Notes under the pieces: model-generated
Database searches by the model: none
Told to the model about the DNA's origin: nothing
The model's input: only the letters and a program-made list of their open reading frames with translations
Part shown: piece by piece, positions 8,585 through 17,580 of the stretch
Position numbering within the stretch: the first letter of the stretch is position 1
Layout of the letters: the number at the start of each line of letters is the position of its first letter
Assembly: GCF_963677725.1 (NCBI RefSeq)
Contig: NZ_OY782507.1
Span: 1,550,001-1,614,000, forward strand
Direction: 5' to 3'
Origin: an uncultured Cohaesibacter sp.
GTDB lineage: Bacteria > Pseudomonadota > Alphaproteobacteria > Rhizobiales > Cohaesibacteraceae
Length of the DNA: 64,000 nucleotides
Position numbers and translations under genes: made by a program

Positions 8585-9583
8585 TTACTTCATCAAACCG
8601 ACTTCGCGATAGTAGCGCTCCGCACCCGGATGAAGCGGAATACCGGTATTTTCCGGCAGCCATGCCTTGGAAGGATCAAAATTCTTCCAAGCGCCATGAG
8701 ACGCTTTTAGCTCGTCGGCATGCTCAATCAGGGTTTTGGTAATCTTGTAAGCCATATCATCGCTCAAAGACGCATTGGCAATCAGCTCGGTTCCGATATT
8801 TGCGCCAATCGTTGGACCGGTTTGACCTTCGAACCAGGGACCGAAACGTCCGGCCTTCAATCCATGGCTCTCGATGAATTTTTGCGTATCTTCCGGCAAA
8901 TCCAGGAACTGGACATCAGCGGTCAAAGTGACTTCCGTGATGGTCGGATGCCCTTTCAGAATCGTGTCGAAATAGATATCTGCCTTGCCGTTGCGCATTT
9001 CATCGGCAATTTGGCCGGCGCCGACTTGAATTACATCGCCACCTTGGTCTTTGATCTTGTCTACGCTGGTACCAAGTGACTCAAAAACCATTTTCGCGAC
9101 AGGAACTGCGCTGGACCCGACTGGCTTCATGAGAACGCGAACAGGTTTGCCCGACGTAAAAATCTCTTTCAAGTCGGTGGTGCCGACCTCGTCAAGATAA
9201 GCCTTGCGAGCCATTGCGCCGACATAAACGTCATTCAGTCCGCCCACCAGAGCCCGGATGTCTGTCGCTTTTTTGCCGCCATAGACCTCAGACCCTTCAT
9301 AGGCCCATATCGCACTTGCCACATTTGAAAGAGCAATTTCAGCCTTGCCTGCCTGCACGACCATCGGGTTTGCAACCCCGCCTCCACGGGCAATCACTTC
9401 AACCTGAGTGCCATCAAGGGACTCGATCATTTGCTCCAGAGTCGCAGCGAATACATACCAGGCGGAGCCTTCTCGCATCGCGCCAATTCTAATTTCGTCT
9501 GCAGAAACAGATGAACAGCCAATCCCGACAAGCGCCATTGCAGCAATCGCGGATTTGGCAGTTTTTGAGAACTTTTTGAACAT
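8585..9583 (-). CDS. TAXI family TRAP transporter substrate-binding protein
   Basis: This 332-residue periplasmic protein begins with a signal peptide (residues 1-28, MFKKFSKTAKSAIAAMAL...SVSA). The TAXI hallmark follows early in the mature part: IRIGAMREGSAWYVFAATLEQ, then the glycine-rich ARGGGVANPMVVQAGKAEIA. The reading frame is open 63 codons further upstream, but the ATG at 9583 has GGGAGGAA seven bases before it and begins the signal peptide. It captures the ligand for the fused TRAP permease encoded next. Hairpins flank the gene on both sides. Confidence 0.93.
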   Translation of the reverse strand: MFKKFSKTAKSAIAAMALVGIGCSSVSADEIRIGAMREGSAWYVFAATLEQMIESLDGTQVEVIARGGGVANPMVVQAGKAEIALSNVASAIWAYEGSEVYGGKKATDIRALVGGLNDVYVGAMARKAYLDEVGTTDLKEIFTSGKPVRVLMKPVGSSAVPVAKMVFESLGTSVDKIKDQGGDVIQVGAGQIADEMRNGKADIYFDTILKGHPTITEVTLTADVQFLDLPEDTQKFIESHGLKAGRFGPWFEGQTGPTIGANIGTELIANASLSDDMAYKITKTLIEHADELKASHGAWKNFDPSKAWLPENTGIPLHPGAERYYREVGLMK

Positions 9584-9607
9584 TTCAAATTCCTCCCAGA
9601 ATAGATG

Positions 9608-9630
9608 GCCCCCATGACTGGCATGGGGGC
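9608..9630 (-). promoter_or_regulatory. Intercistronic hairpin between DapA-like gene and TAXI gene
   Basis: A perfect 9-bp stem (GCCCCCATG 9608-9616 with CATGGGGGC 9622-9630) has a five-base loop in the 55-bp gap. No T run follows in the direction of transcription, so it probably acts as an mRNA-processing or stability element, or a partial attenuator, inside the operon. Confidence 0.5.
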
Positions 9631-9638
9631 GATTTGCT

Positions 9639-10589
9639 TTAGAGTGCTGCAAGCACCTTGGGATCGACGGCGTCAATACCAGAAGCTTTGAGCGCAGCGA
9701 AGATTTCTTCTTCGGCTTCTTTGCCAAGCGGCTTGAGCGGCTCACGCACGGTCGCGTGATCAAGAACACCACGGCCCATCAGTGCGATTTTCAACGCTAC
9801 GGTTCCTTCCATATGGGAACCACGATGATAGACGGTCTTCGTGATCGGCAGCAGCTGTTCAAACACCTTGCGTGCAGCAGTATAATCCTGAGCCTTACCA
9901 GCTGCGATCAGTTTGATAAGCAGCTCAGGCGCTACGTTGCCGTATCCCACAAGCAAACCATCCACATCAAACATGGTTGGAAGAAGCCATTCGTCATGGC
10001 AGCTAAGAACCTGAAGGTCTGGATTGGCTTCTTTGAGAGCTGGAATTTCAACATACCAGCGTTTCATGTTGCGTACGCCATTTTTTGTCGCAACAACGCC
10101 CTCTTGAGCAGCAATGTCCAGCTGGGTAGCCAGATCATAGTTTGCTTTGGTGACATCAGGATACTGGAACAGGATGCACTGAAGACCTGAATTTTCCCAA
10201 ATCGCTTTGTAGCGATCCTGTGGTGCGCCTTTCTGGAAACCAAAACGAAGCCAGCCATGGTTCGGATAAACAAGTGCGCCGGTTGCGCCAGCATCCTTGC
10301 ATTTTTTGGCTTCTTCAGCAGCAACCTGGGTGCCTTCACCGACGATGCCGGTAATGATCGGAATTGCTCCATCTACGGCATCTGCATAAAGGCGGATCAT
10401 TTCAAGGCGCTCATCTTCGCTCAGGAAGGTGCCTTCGCCAGCATGCCCAAGAATCACAAGGCTTTTCACGCCTTTGATCGATGCCAGCCATTTAGCGACA
10501 CGACGGTTTGCCTCGATATCCAGAGAGCCGTCTTTGTTGAATGCAGTAACCGGGGCCGGGTTCAGGCCTCTCAGATCCATCGGTTGCAT
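9639..10589 (-). CDS. Dihydrodipicolinate synthase family protein (DapA/NAL superfamily)
   Basis: This 316-residue class I Schiff-base lyase/aldolase has a TIM-barrel fold. The catalytic lysine is K169 in VVATKNGVRN and the assisting tyrosine is Y143 in FQYP. The 2-oxo acid carboxylate-binding GEGTFLS motif is at residues 51-57. It is unlikely to be the housekeeping DapA: it is the first gene of a transporter operon and is preceded by a LacI operator. It more likely cleaves or dehydrates a 2-oxo sugar acid or similar substrate imported by the TAXI system. The exact reaction is not determined. Confidence 0.88.
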   Translation of the reverse strand: MQPMDLRGLNPAPVTAFNKDGSLDIEANRRVAKWLASIKGVKSLVILGHAGEGTFLSEDERLEMIRLYADAVDGAIPIITGIVGEGTQVAAEEAKKCKDAGATGALVYPNHGWLRFGFQKGAPQDRYKAIWENSGLQCILFQYPDVTKANYDLATQLDIAAQEGVVATKNGVRNMKRWYVEIPALKEANPDLQVLSCHDEWLLPTMFDVDGLLVGYGNVAPELLIKLIAAGKAQDYTAARKVFEQLLPITKTVYHRGSHMEGTVALKIALMGRGVLDHATVREPLKPLGKEAEEEIFAALKASGIDAVDPKVLAAL

Positions 10590-10633
10590 TTTTGTCTCCT
10601 CTCACAACAATTCTGTAAATATGGGAACGATGC

Positions 10634-10647
10634 TGGGAACGTTCCCA
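10634..10647. promoter_or_regulatory. LacI-type operator palindrome
   Basis: The perfect 14-bp palindrome TGGGAACGTTCCCA has the central CG typical of LacI/GalR sites. It lies between the DapA-like operon (start 10589) and the divergent lacI gene. A half-site ATGGGAACG (10621-10629) precedes it. Position and symmetry make it the probable binding site of the adjacent regulator. Confidence 0.75.
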
Positions 10648-10724
10648 TTTATGCTTGCTTTTGTCAAGCCCATGGTGATAAGAATTTTATGTCATCACTC
10701 ATCCGCTTGACCCAGAGGTCTCCA

Positions 10725-11774
10725 ATGGCGAAGAATTCTCGTCCCACTGCTCGTTCTTCACGCGTCACAATTCTTGATGTGGCAAAAGCTGCTGGCGTGT
10801 CTAAATCCAGCGTTTCCAGACTTCTTGATGAACGGCTGCCACGCTCAAACAGCGAGGTTGCCCAACGGGTTCGCAGGGTCGCCAAAGAACTGGGCTATGT
10901 GAGAGATGTTTCAGCAGCCAATCTGCGTCGCGGCAGCACGAGCACGATCGGTCTCATTGTGCCCCGTCTGACAGATACGGTGATGGCATTGCTCTACGAA
11001 GCCCTGCAAAGAGCCGCTGCCAAGTCGGGAAAAGTCGTCATCGTGGCAACCACAGACGAAGCGTTTGAAGCTGAGCGAAGAGCGGCGGAAAGCTTGATCG
11101 GAAAAGGTGTGGACGCCCTCATATTGGCGACTGCCCGCAATGATGATCCTTTCATCGACGAGCTTGCCGAACGCGGCGTCAAATATGTTCTTGCTCTGAG
11201 AACCGACGGAAAGAGTCTGTCTTCAATCGGCAATGATGAATTGGGTGGCTATCTTGCCACCAGACACCTGATAGACCTCAACCACTCCCGAATCGGCCTG
11301 ATTGCCGGTCCGTCCTATGCCTCAACGGCCTGTGAGCGAACAAAAGGCTTCCGCAAAGCCATGGCTGAAGCCGGCCTTGAAGTCGATGAAGCTCTGGTTG
11401 TCGAATCCACATTCGGCATTGAATCGGGACGCGATGCTGCGACAAAACTGATATCCAACCCGGAGCCTCCCACAGCGATCTTCGCGGTGAACGATAACAT
11501 CGCGGTCGGCGCATTCGCTGCCATTCATTCGCTGGGATTGTCGGTTCCCGATGACGTTTCTCTTGTCGGATACAATGACATCCCCATCGTATCACATCTC
11601 TATACGCCAATGACATCTGTTCATGTGCCATTTGATCAAATCGCAAATGCTGCACTTGAGCTTATCGATACTGATGATGTGCCGGAGGATCAAAGGATTC
11701 AGATTGCAATGCCATCATTGATCCCTCGCCTTTCTAGTTCTTCCATACCCTCGGGGGCAAAGAATTCGCAATAA
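10725..11774 (+). CDS. LacI family transcriptional regulator
   Basis: This 349-residue repressor has the N-terminal LacI helix-turn-helix VTILDVAKAAGVSKSSVSRL (about 15-35) and hinge helix, then a periplasmic-binding-protein-like effector domain (about 65-340). The ATG at 10725 is preceded by AGAGG. An upstream ATG at 10689 lacks a ribosome site and would add 12 unrelated residues. It is divergent from the DapA/TRAP operon with the palindromic operator between them, so it likely controls that operon and itself in response to the transported or metabolised acid. Confidence 0.93.
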   Translation: MAKNSRPTARSSRVTILDVAKAAGVSKSSVSRLLDERLPRSNSEVAQRVRRVAKELGYVRDVSAANLRRGSTSTIGLIVPRLTDTVMALLYEALQRAAAKSGKVVIVATTDEAFEAERRAAESLIGKGVDALILATARNDDPFIDELAERGVKYVLALRTDGKSLSSIGNDELGGYLATRHLIDLNHSRIGLIAGPSYASTACERTKGFRKAMAEAGLEVDEALVVESTFGIESGRDAATKLISNPEPPTAIFAVNDNIAVGAFAAIHSLGLSVPDDVSLVGYNDIPIVSHLYTPMTSVHVPFDQIANAALELIDTDDVPEDQRIQIAMPSLIPRLSSSSIPSGAKNSQ

Positions 11775-11903
11775 TGCCGCTGTCAGGGACATCTCGATAG
11801 ATCCCACCAGATAGCAAGAAATGACGCGCAAAACCGCGCTATTTGCGCGCACCCGGCGATTTAACATAGCTTTTCATGACCAAAGTGACCTGAAAATTGT
11901 TTT

Positions 11904-12308
11904 TCAAGCGGTTGCCATCCCGGCAGGCGCCGACAGCAGCTTTTTGGCGACCTCCATGGCCTCCTCGCGAGACGCGGTAAGCCGCATCGGATAGCCCCAG
12001 AATTTGGCAAAGGCCAAACCGAAAGGCTTCATCGCCAGACGCTTGGTGGCGCTTGGTTCGATCACGATCATCGCCAGCACGAGTGTCCGCAATTCGGCCT
12101 TGTGTTTTTTCATCCACAGCACAGTGCGCTTCTTTTCTTCCTGACTGTGCTCATGCTCTTCGGTCGGCGCGTTATTGGTCAAGATCACGAACGGCGTGCC
12201 ATGCTTAAAGCTCGCCTCCAACGCTTCGAAGTCCTCATCGTGGTCATGATCGGGCTCTTCATCATAACTCATCCAGACGAACGGAAAATTTGTGTTGTCC
12301 AAAGGCAT
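11904..12308 (-). CDS. Hypothetical protein, His/Asp/Glu-rich N-terminal region
   Basis: This 134-residue cytoplasmic protein belongs to no family I can name. It has a short acidic/histidine-rich stretch (DEEPDHDHDED, about 15-25) and a second one (EEHEHSQEEKK, about 50-60). A hydrophobic strand-like segment LVLAMIVIEP and a C-terminal helix follow. The pattern FPFVWMSYDEE and the alternation resemble small STAS/SpoIIAA-like stress proteins, but this is only a shape resemblance. It is divergent from the AraC regulator across 163 bp, so it may be that regulator's target. Confidence 0.6.
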   Translation of the reverse strand: MPLDNTNFPFVWMSYDEEPDHDHDEDFEALEASFKHGTPFVILTNNAPTEEHEHSQEEKKRTVLWMKKHKAELRTLVLAMIVIEPSATKRLAMKPFGLAFAKFWGYPMRLTASREEAMEVAKKLLSAPAGMATA

Positions 12309-12471
12309 GGTGTGTCTCCTTATCCGAGATGGATGGTTTCCATGCGGGCGGCTGTGCCGCCGGGTGTCTCTTATGCCTCAAAACAATAGGTTGGCGCGCG
12401 CATGGCGTCATTGCGCAATCCTGCCATTATATGTTTCAATACGGCCAAAATGAACAAAGCCGAGGCCTTTG

Positions 12472-13293
12472 ATGTATCTAGACGTTCGCAGTGATTGGCT
12501 TTCCTATGTGGATGAAATTCCGCGCGCGCTCGTCGCAGCCAACGCCGTCGCCAATCTTGACGCCCTTGAGCTATCGCCCCGGCACCAGCATCGCAAAGCG
12601 CAACTGCTTTTCACGGTCCGTGGAGTCATCAATTGCGAAGTTGACGACGCGGTCTGGATCGTGCCGCCGCAATGCGCCGTGTGGATTCCCGGCGGGCTGC
12701 CCCATAACGTTTTCGGCTCTGGCGAGGTGGAATGCATTTCCCTCTTCATTGACCCTCCCGAGGGTTCAAACCTGCCGGAGGACTGCTGCACGATCACCGT
12801 GTCGAGCTTTTTCAACCAATTGCTGATTCGGGCCAACACGCTTCCCGAACTCTATGATGCCGATGGCCCGGATGGCCGGATCGTGGCTGTAATCTTTGAT
12901 GAGCTGGCTGCCGCGCCGGTCGAAGATTTGCGCCTCCCGATCCCAAGCGATGCGCGCCTGAAAACGCTTACCGACCTGTTGATCGCCTCGCCAGCGGATC
13001 ATGCGACAGTCGCGCAGTGGGCCTCCCGTGTTGCACTTAGCGAGCGCAGCCTCAGTCGTCTTCTGACTGAACAGGTGGGCATGAGTTTCGGCCGCTGGCG
13101 CCGACAATTGCATATTGTCCTTGCCTTGCGGCATTTGAGCGCCGGCCAGACGGTTCAAGCCGTCGCAATGGATCTTGGCTATGAAAGCGCTAGCAGTTTC
13201 GTGACCATGTTTCGCAAACTAGTCGGCAAACCGCCAAGCCGCTACTTGCACGAGCGGCGCAGATCAACGCCTCGCGAACATGGCGAGCGATAG
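12472..13293 (+). CDS. AraC family transcriptional regulator
   Basis: This 273-residue protein has an N-terminal cupin-type sensor domain, with RHQHRKAQLLFTVRGV and VPPQCAVWIPGGLPHNV. Two C-terminal AraC helix-turn-helix motifs (about 175-265) follow, including the signature LGYESASSFVTMFRKLVGKPPSRY. A TTG one codon earlier is open, but the ATG is chosen; GAGG lies nine bases upstream. The cupin-AraC arrangement is typical of regulators of efflux or small stress genes. It faces away from the hypothetical gene at 11904. Confidence 0.9.
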   Translation: MYLDVRSDWLSYVDEIPRALVAANAVANLDALELSPRHQHRKAQLLFTVRGVINCEVDDAVWIVPPQCAVWIPGGLPHNVFGSGEVECISLFIDPPEGSNLPEDCCTITVSSFFNQLLIRANTLPELYDADGPDGRIVAVIFDELAAAPVEDLRLPIPSDARLKTLTDLLIASPADHATVAQWASRVALSERSLSRLLTEQVGMSFGRWRRQLHIVLALRHLSAGQTVQAVAMDLGYESASSFVTMFRKLVGKPPSRYLHERRRSTPREHGER

Positions 13294-13470
13294 GAAAAGG
13301 ATGCGTGATGCCGCGATCACGGCCCCATCCATGCCGTTCGACCAGCGAGAGCTAACGCCAACACGCTTCCCGGAAATCGCCATTCAACTTTGGCGCGTTT
13401 GATTGCTGGCCTGTTCCCTATGGGCGACACAGGAACAGGAACAACAATTCAGCTTTGCGCTTTTTTCACC

Positions 13471-13926
13471 TCAGTTTTTGTTCGCCCATGGCAGTTTTGC
13501 CGAAGCCTCTTCAGGCGCATCAATCATGGGGACATAGATCTTGATATCAAGCAGCGGAGTGCCATCGATGCAATCCAGCCCGCTCACTGTTAGCTTTGTG
13601 CCGTCAATCGAGAGGATCTTTACCGCGCTCAGAGCGATCGGATTGGGGCGATGGGGAGAGCGCGTGGCAAATACGCCATATTGCTTTTCAGCATTGGGTG
13701 GCGTTGTCTGCAATTGCGTTCTGTCGGCCCTGTCAAACCAGTAGAGCACGGCGATATGACGCCCCTCTTCCAGACCTAAAAAAGCATCTGCATAAGCAGG
13801 ATCAACATCGATCACGCTTTCGCTCTCGTTAAAGCGGCTGTTGCGTGGGCATTCCTCGCGGCTTTTAAAGCCGGTCCAGATTTTGCCAATCGGTTGCAGA
13901 GTGAATGGGGGGAGCTGATCTGACAT
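13471..13926 (-). CDS. TrmO/TsaA (UPF0066) family protein
   Basis: This 151-residue beta-barrel protein belongs to the TrmO family. Characterised members use SAM to N6-methylate t6A37 in tRNA-Thr(GGU). Family signatures present are an N-terminal LQPIGKIWTGFKSREECP, the central YGVFATRSPHRPNPIALSAV (residues about 85-105) and the C-terminal LLDIKIYVPMID. It is shorter than E. coli TrmO, lacking the C-terminal domain. It lies 42 bp after the ABC ATPase gene of a cobalamin-riboswitch operon. This may mean co-transcription and a role linked to the imported cofactor rather than general tRNA modification. Confidence 0.85.
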   Translation of the reverse strand: MSDQLPPFTLQPIGKIWTGFKSREECPRNSRFNESESVIDVDPAYADAFLGLEEGRHIAVLYWFDRADRTQLQTTPPNAEKQYGVFATRSPHRPNPIALSAVKILSIDGTKLTVSGLDCIDGTPLLDIKIYVPMIDAPEEASAKLPWANKN

Positions 13927-13968
13927 GGGTCTTTTCCTTTCTTGAAATCTTTATGCCGCAATATGGCA

Positions 13969-14763
13969 TCATTCGGCGGAAACGGTTTGTTCAATGGCTG
14001 AGGTGACGCCTGTCGGTTTTGGAACAACGATGGGGGCGCCATCAATGGTGTGAATGCTGACCGGGATGTCATAGGTTGCTTCGACGAGATCTGCTGAAAT
14101 CTCTTCGACATTGCCGCGTGCCAAAACCCGACTGTCTTTCAACAGCAGGAATTCATCGCCGAAGCGAAGAGCCGTGTTGAGATCGTGCATGGTCACCACA
14201 GTGGCCGTCTGACGCTCTCTCACAACAGAGCATAAAAGCGACAAGAGTTCGAATTGGTTGCGCATATCAAGAGCGCTGGTCGGCTCATCAAGCAGCAGCA
14301 AGCGCGGTTGTTGGACAAATGCTCTGGCGATAGCGACCTTTTGCAACTCTCCTCCTGAAAGCTCATCGAGATAGCGTAAACTCAGAGGCTCAAGGCCGAG
14401 ACGGGCAATGGTCTCTCCGACAAGAGCCAGATCGTGATCCTTCACCCGCCACCCCATATGCGGCTTGCGCCCCATAAGCACCGCATCAAACACGGTCACA
14501 CGGGCGGTTTGCGATTTCTGCGCGACGTACCCAACCTTTGCGGCCAATTGGGGTGGCGTCAAGGAAAGCAGATCTTGGCTGTCGAGCAGAACGCTTCCGC
14601 CTTCCGGCTTCTGGATTGCATTAAGGCACTTGAGCAAGGTTGTCTTGCCAACGCCGTTGGGACCGAGAATGACGAGAATGCGACCGGGTTTGAGGTCAAA
14701 CGCAATGTCATTGAGAATGGCTCTGTTGCGATAGGCGAAATGGATGTCCTGAACCTCAAGCAT
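13969..14763 (-). CDS. ABC transporter ATP-binding protein (FecE/BtuD type)
   Basis: This 264-residue ATPase energises the importer. Motifs in order are Walker A LGPNGVGKTTLLKC (about 33-46), Q-loop, ABC signature LSGGELQK, Walker B RLLLLDEPTSALD and the H-loop TMHDLN. The ATG chosen at 14763 overlaps the permease stop as TGATG and has GGAGG upstream; the frame is open ten codons earlier inside the permease. Together with the permease and binding protein it forms an FecBCD/BtuFCD-type system. Confidence 0.93.
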   Translation of the reverse strand: MLEVQDIHFAYRNRAILNDIAFDLKPGRILVILGPNGVGKTTLLKCLNAIQKPEGGSVLLDSQDLLSLTPPQLAAKVGYVAQKSQTARVTVFDAVLMGRKPHMGWRVKDHDLALVGETIARLGLEPLSLRYLDELSGGELQKVAIARAFVQQPRLLLLDEPTSALDMRNQFELLSLLCSVVRERQTATVVTMHDLNTALRFGDEFLLLKDSRVLARGNVEEISADLVEATYDIPVSIHTIDGAPIVVPKPTGVTSAIEQTVSAE

Positions 14764-15836
14764 CAGTCTCGTCCTCCGCGCAGAATGAGCCACAGGAACA
14801 CCGGCACCCCAAGAAAGGATGTCAAAACAGAGACCGGCAGAACATTCGGTGCCAATATCAGACGCGCCGCCGTGTCAGCAACAAGCAACAAAACCGCGCC
14901 ACCAATCAAACTGGCAGGCAAGAGAAAGCGATGGTCGGCTCCGATGACCCTGCGCACCATGTGAGGCACCACGAGGCCGACAAAACCGATGATGCCGAGA
15001 AACGAAATAGTCACCGCTGTCAGTAGCGAGGCGGCAAACATGCTGATGAGACGCAAGCGTTCAACTCTCACGCCGAGCCCTTGCGCGTTTTCATCTCCGG
15101 CATCAATGGCGTTGTAGTTCCAGCATTGCGCGACGAAATATATCGAGATTGGCACGGTTACGGCGGCTATCAGGCCGATGTCTTGCCAGGTGGCGCGTGC
15201 TGTGTCGCCAAAGGTCCAGAAGACCATGGCCGCCAATTGCACATCATCTGCAAAAAACTGCAAGAACATGGTCCCTGCTGTAAACAGGGACCCGAGCGCC
15301 ACCCCCGTTAGCACCATGACCTCAGGGGAAGCCCCCCTAACGCGCGCAATCAGCACGATAAGAGCCGCCGCAAGCAGACTGAAGCCGAAGGCGGACAGCG
15401 TAACGGCCACCGGATTATAGACAGCGATTGTGCCTCCCTCTGCCGAAGGCACATCCATGGCTCCCACAGCCATGACACTCAGCGCCGCCCCGAAGGCAGC
15501 AGCATGAGAAATGCCCAGAGTGAAAGGAGAGCCAAGAGGGTTGCGTAGAACCGACTGCATGGCAGCGCCCGAGACCGCCAATCCAGCGCCAGCGAGCATC
15601 GCGGCCACAGCCTGCGGCAAACGAATGCTCCAGACAATAATGTCGCTGCGGCGCGGAGCCTCAGCCCCGATCAGTGACAGGACCACGTCCTTGACCGGCA
15701 CGGATGCCGCCCCCAACGAGAGGGCGGCGATCAGTGCGGGAACGAGAGCCAACAATAAAAGCGCAATAACCACCGCCTTGCGGCGGATATAAAGCGTATA
15801 GCTGCCCAAATTGGCATCACACGTTTTCAGCATCAT
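14763..15836 (-). CDS. FecCD/BtuC family ABC transporter permease
   Basis: This 357-residue membrane protein has about ten helices and the FecCD hallmarks: LPQAVAAMLAGAGLAVSGAAM near 95-115, RNPLGSPFTLGISHAAAFGA, and FIGFVGLVVPH-like GIIGFVGLVVPHMVRRV near 290, which contacts the ATPase. It overlaps both neighbours by a few bases, so the three transport genes are translationally coupled. Being under a cobalamin riboswitch, it most likely moves cobalamin or another corrinoid, though iron-siderophore permeases are close homologues. Confidence 0.93.
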   Translation of the reverse strand: MMLKTCDANLGSYTLYIRRKAVVIALLLLALVPALIAALSLGAASVPVKDVVLSLIGAEAPRRSDIIVWSIRLPQAVAAMLAGAGLAVSGAAMQSVLRNPLGSPFTLGISHAAAFGAALSVMAVGAMDVPSAEGGTIAVYNPVAVTLSAFGFSLLAAALIVLIARVRGASPEVMVLTGVALGSLFTAGTMFLQFFADDVQLAAMVFWTFGDTARATWQDIGLIAAVTVPISIYFVAQCWNYNAIDAGDENAQGLGVRVERLRLISMFAASLLTAVTISFLGIIGFVGLVVPHMVRRVIGADHRFLLPASLIGGAVLLLVADTAARLILAPNVLPVSVLTSFLGVPVFLWLILRGGRD

Positions 15837-16927
15837 TGCACGGGCACCTGTTGGAAAACCAGGCCATTGAAAATGGTGTTCATGTCATCAAAGACCGGTT
15901 TGCCTAACAGGAAGCGATATATCTCATCGGCTTTCTTGGCAGGATCAATATCGGCAAAGCTGTCCGGATAGACCAGCTTCCCAAGAAAATAGGCATCGGC
16001 GAGGATTGAGCCAAAATTCTTTGTATAAAGCGCATAAGGCAGCATACCCCAAACCTGCCCCGTCTCTCTGGCTGAGAGAATTTGATAGGCCGGATCGCCC
16101 ATTAGCTCAGCTTGCCCACCAGCGTCAGGGCCAAGCTGCAGCGTTGCCAGATCCAGCAAGATGATATCCGGATCCCATTCGATCAGCTTTTCCTTCGCAA
16201 TGGTGGTGGCATGACCGCCACTTGCTTTCGCCTTGGATGCGGCAAGATTTTGAAGCCCCAAAGCGGAGAAAGGTGCATAGACCGGGTCGGTGGATGCAAG
16301 ACCACGGGACCCTCGGTAGGAAATGCCCCCAACATAGATACGCGGAGCCTCCTTTTTAGACGCAGAGGCGCGCGCCGCAAGATCGGATTTTGTGTCCTTG
16401 AAGAAGGCGATCAGTTCGGCTGCCCGCTCTTTGCGATCCAGCGCCTCCCCCATAATTTCCAAGGCATGATAGAACTGGTCACTTTGGCCATCAAGATCCC
16501 CATATTGAACGGCGATCACGGGAATCTGCGTTTTTTGCTGAAGCGTTTCCGGCTTCAGCCCAGAAGACCCAACGGTTTTGAAGATGACCTGCGGGGCTGG
16601 ATCAAGCGCCATGATCAGTTCGGGATTGTCCCGGCCCAGATGCTGCCCGAAAAGCGGCAAGCTTTTGTATTGGGGGTTGACCAGCGCGTAGGGCCGAGAG
16701 TCAAAAGGAGATTTGCGCTTTTCCATGCCATCAACAGCCACGACACGGTCTTCAACACCCAGATAAGTGAGAAGTCGCAAGCAGCCCGGACCGGAACAGA
16801 TGACGTGATCAACTCTGTCTGGAATGTCATGCGCTACACCCAAGGTGTCTTGTACATCACGGGCGGAGACAGGAAGACTGAAAGAAGCAAGCGCCAGCGC
16901 TGCGGCAAATAGATATCGAATTTTCAT
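15833..16927 (-). CDS. ABC transporter substrate-binding protein (FepB/BtuF fold)
   Basis: This 364-residue periplasmic protein has a signal peptide (residues 1-22, ending SLPVSA) followed by a class III binding-protein fold. Recognisable features are VICSGPGCLRLLTYLGVEDRVVAVD in the first lobe (opening of the domain), a long linker helix and WDPDIILLDLATLQ in the second lobe. The open frame extends 25 codons upstream, but MKIRYLF at 16927 starts the signal peptide. It resembles proteins annotated as iron or cobalamin binding. The cobalamin riboswitch upstream favours a corrinoid ligand. Confidence 0.88.
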   Translation of the reverse strand: MKIRYLFAAALALASFSLPVSARDVQDTLGVAHDIPDRVDHVICSGPGCLRLLTYLGVEDRVVAVDGMEKRKSPFDSRPYALVNPQYKSLPLFGQHLGRDNPELIMALDPAPQVIFKTVGSSGLKPETLQQKTQIPVIAVQYGDLDGQSDQFYHALEIMGEALDRKERAAELIAFFKDTKSDLAARASASKKEAPRIYVGGISYRGSRGLASTDPVYAPFSALGLQNLAASKAKASGGHATTIAKEKLIEWDPDIILLDLATLQLGPDAGGQAELMGDPAYQILSARETGQVWGMLPYALYTKNFGSILADAYFLGKLVYPDSFADIDPAKKADEIYRFLLGKPVFDDMNTIFNGLVFQQVPVQ

Positions 16928-17125
16928 ATCGCGTCCATTTTCAAGCAATGGGGGAGAAAATTCATACAGATCCTGAAGCTGCCCGAAGCCAAAGCCCACC
17001 ACAGAGCGCTGGCACGCCCTATGCGCACCATTCCCGCGGTTAAGCCAAAACCAACATCAGTTTGAAAAAAGGAATACAAAAAAGACCTTCCTCCGGAGCA
17101 CCCCGCCCAGATCTGAATGAGTGAC

Positions 17126-17312
17126 ATGCCGGCAGGTCTCCTGGCTCACAGGTCAATGTGCTTTTCCACCTTCCCGGTTTCAAAACCAGTGGCAAATGAG
17201 AAAAGCACTCTCTGTTTACAGTTGCGGGGGCAGCTCCGGCTTCACAACAAGGTACACAAACCTTGCCACTCACCGGATTCCCTTTTCATTCCTATTGGAA
17301 ACCGACACCCAA
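17126..17312 (-). ncRNA. Cobalamin riboswitch
   Basis: Read on the minus strand this segment contains the conserved B12-box core GCTGCCCCCGCAACTGTAA (around 17234-17216). It also has the upstream AATAGGAA...GGGAATCCGGTGAG elements (17297-17270), the internal GGGAAGG, and the 3' closing GAGCCAGGAGACCTGCC (17146-17130). Spacing and order match the AdoCbl riboswitch family. After it comes AGGTCT followed by a run of six T (around 17089-17082), which could pair with AGACCT of the aptamer's 3' side as a terminator. It leads into the binding-protein gene at 16927. Confidence 0.93.
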
Positions 17313-17580
17313 TTTTTCATGCAATTGCCCTGAGCTGTCAACTGACAACATTGCCACAGCCGGACATTCAATATTTCCAAGGGTTCAGACTTGATCTGAC
17401 ACCGCCCTCAATCAGCGTGAGCAGAAAGAGGGCGTGAGATCTCTCGCGAGACGGTGTGGTTATCAAAAACAAAGCCGGTCTTCTGTCCCTTGCCAAAAAT
17501 CTGGGCAAGGTTTCGCAAGCCTGCCAGGTGGTGCCCTACCCGGTCACACGTCTGGCTGTGTTGCTTTCTCAAGTCGGGCT
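17313..17580. other. Gap between riboswitch and chemoreceptor
   Basis: This stretch holds the 19-base IS-end-like word GTTCAGACTTGATCTGACA (17383-17401), which recurs at 28601-28676. It also has a CCTTGCC...GGCAAGG hairpin near 17498-17520, downstream of the leftward chemoreceptor gene. No gene was recognised. Confidence 0.5.

Noticed and set aside
16924..17127. 67-codon frame directly after the cobalamin riboswitch as a leader peptide
   Set aside because: It lies in the expression platform, lacks a ribosome site and has no recognisable family; it merely ends across the next gene's start.
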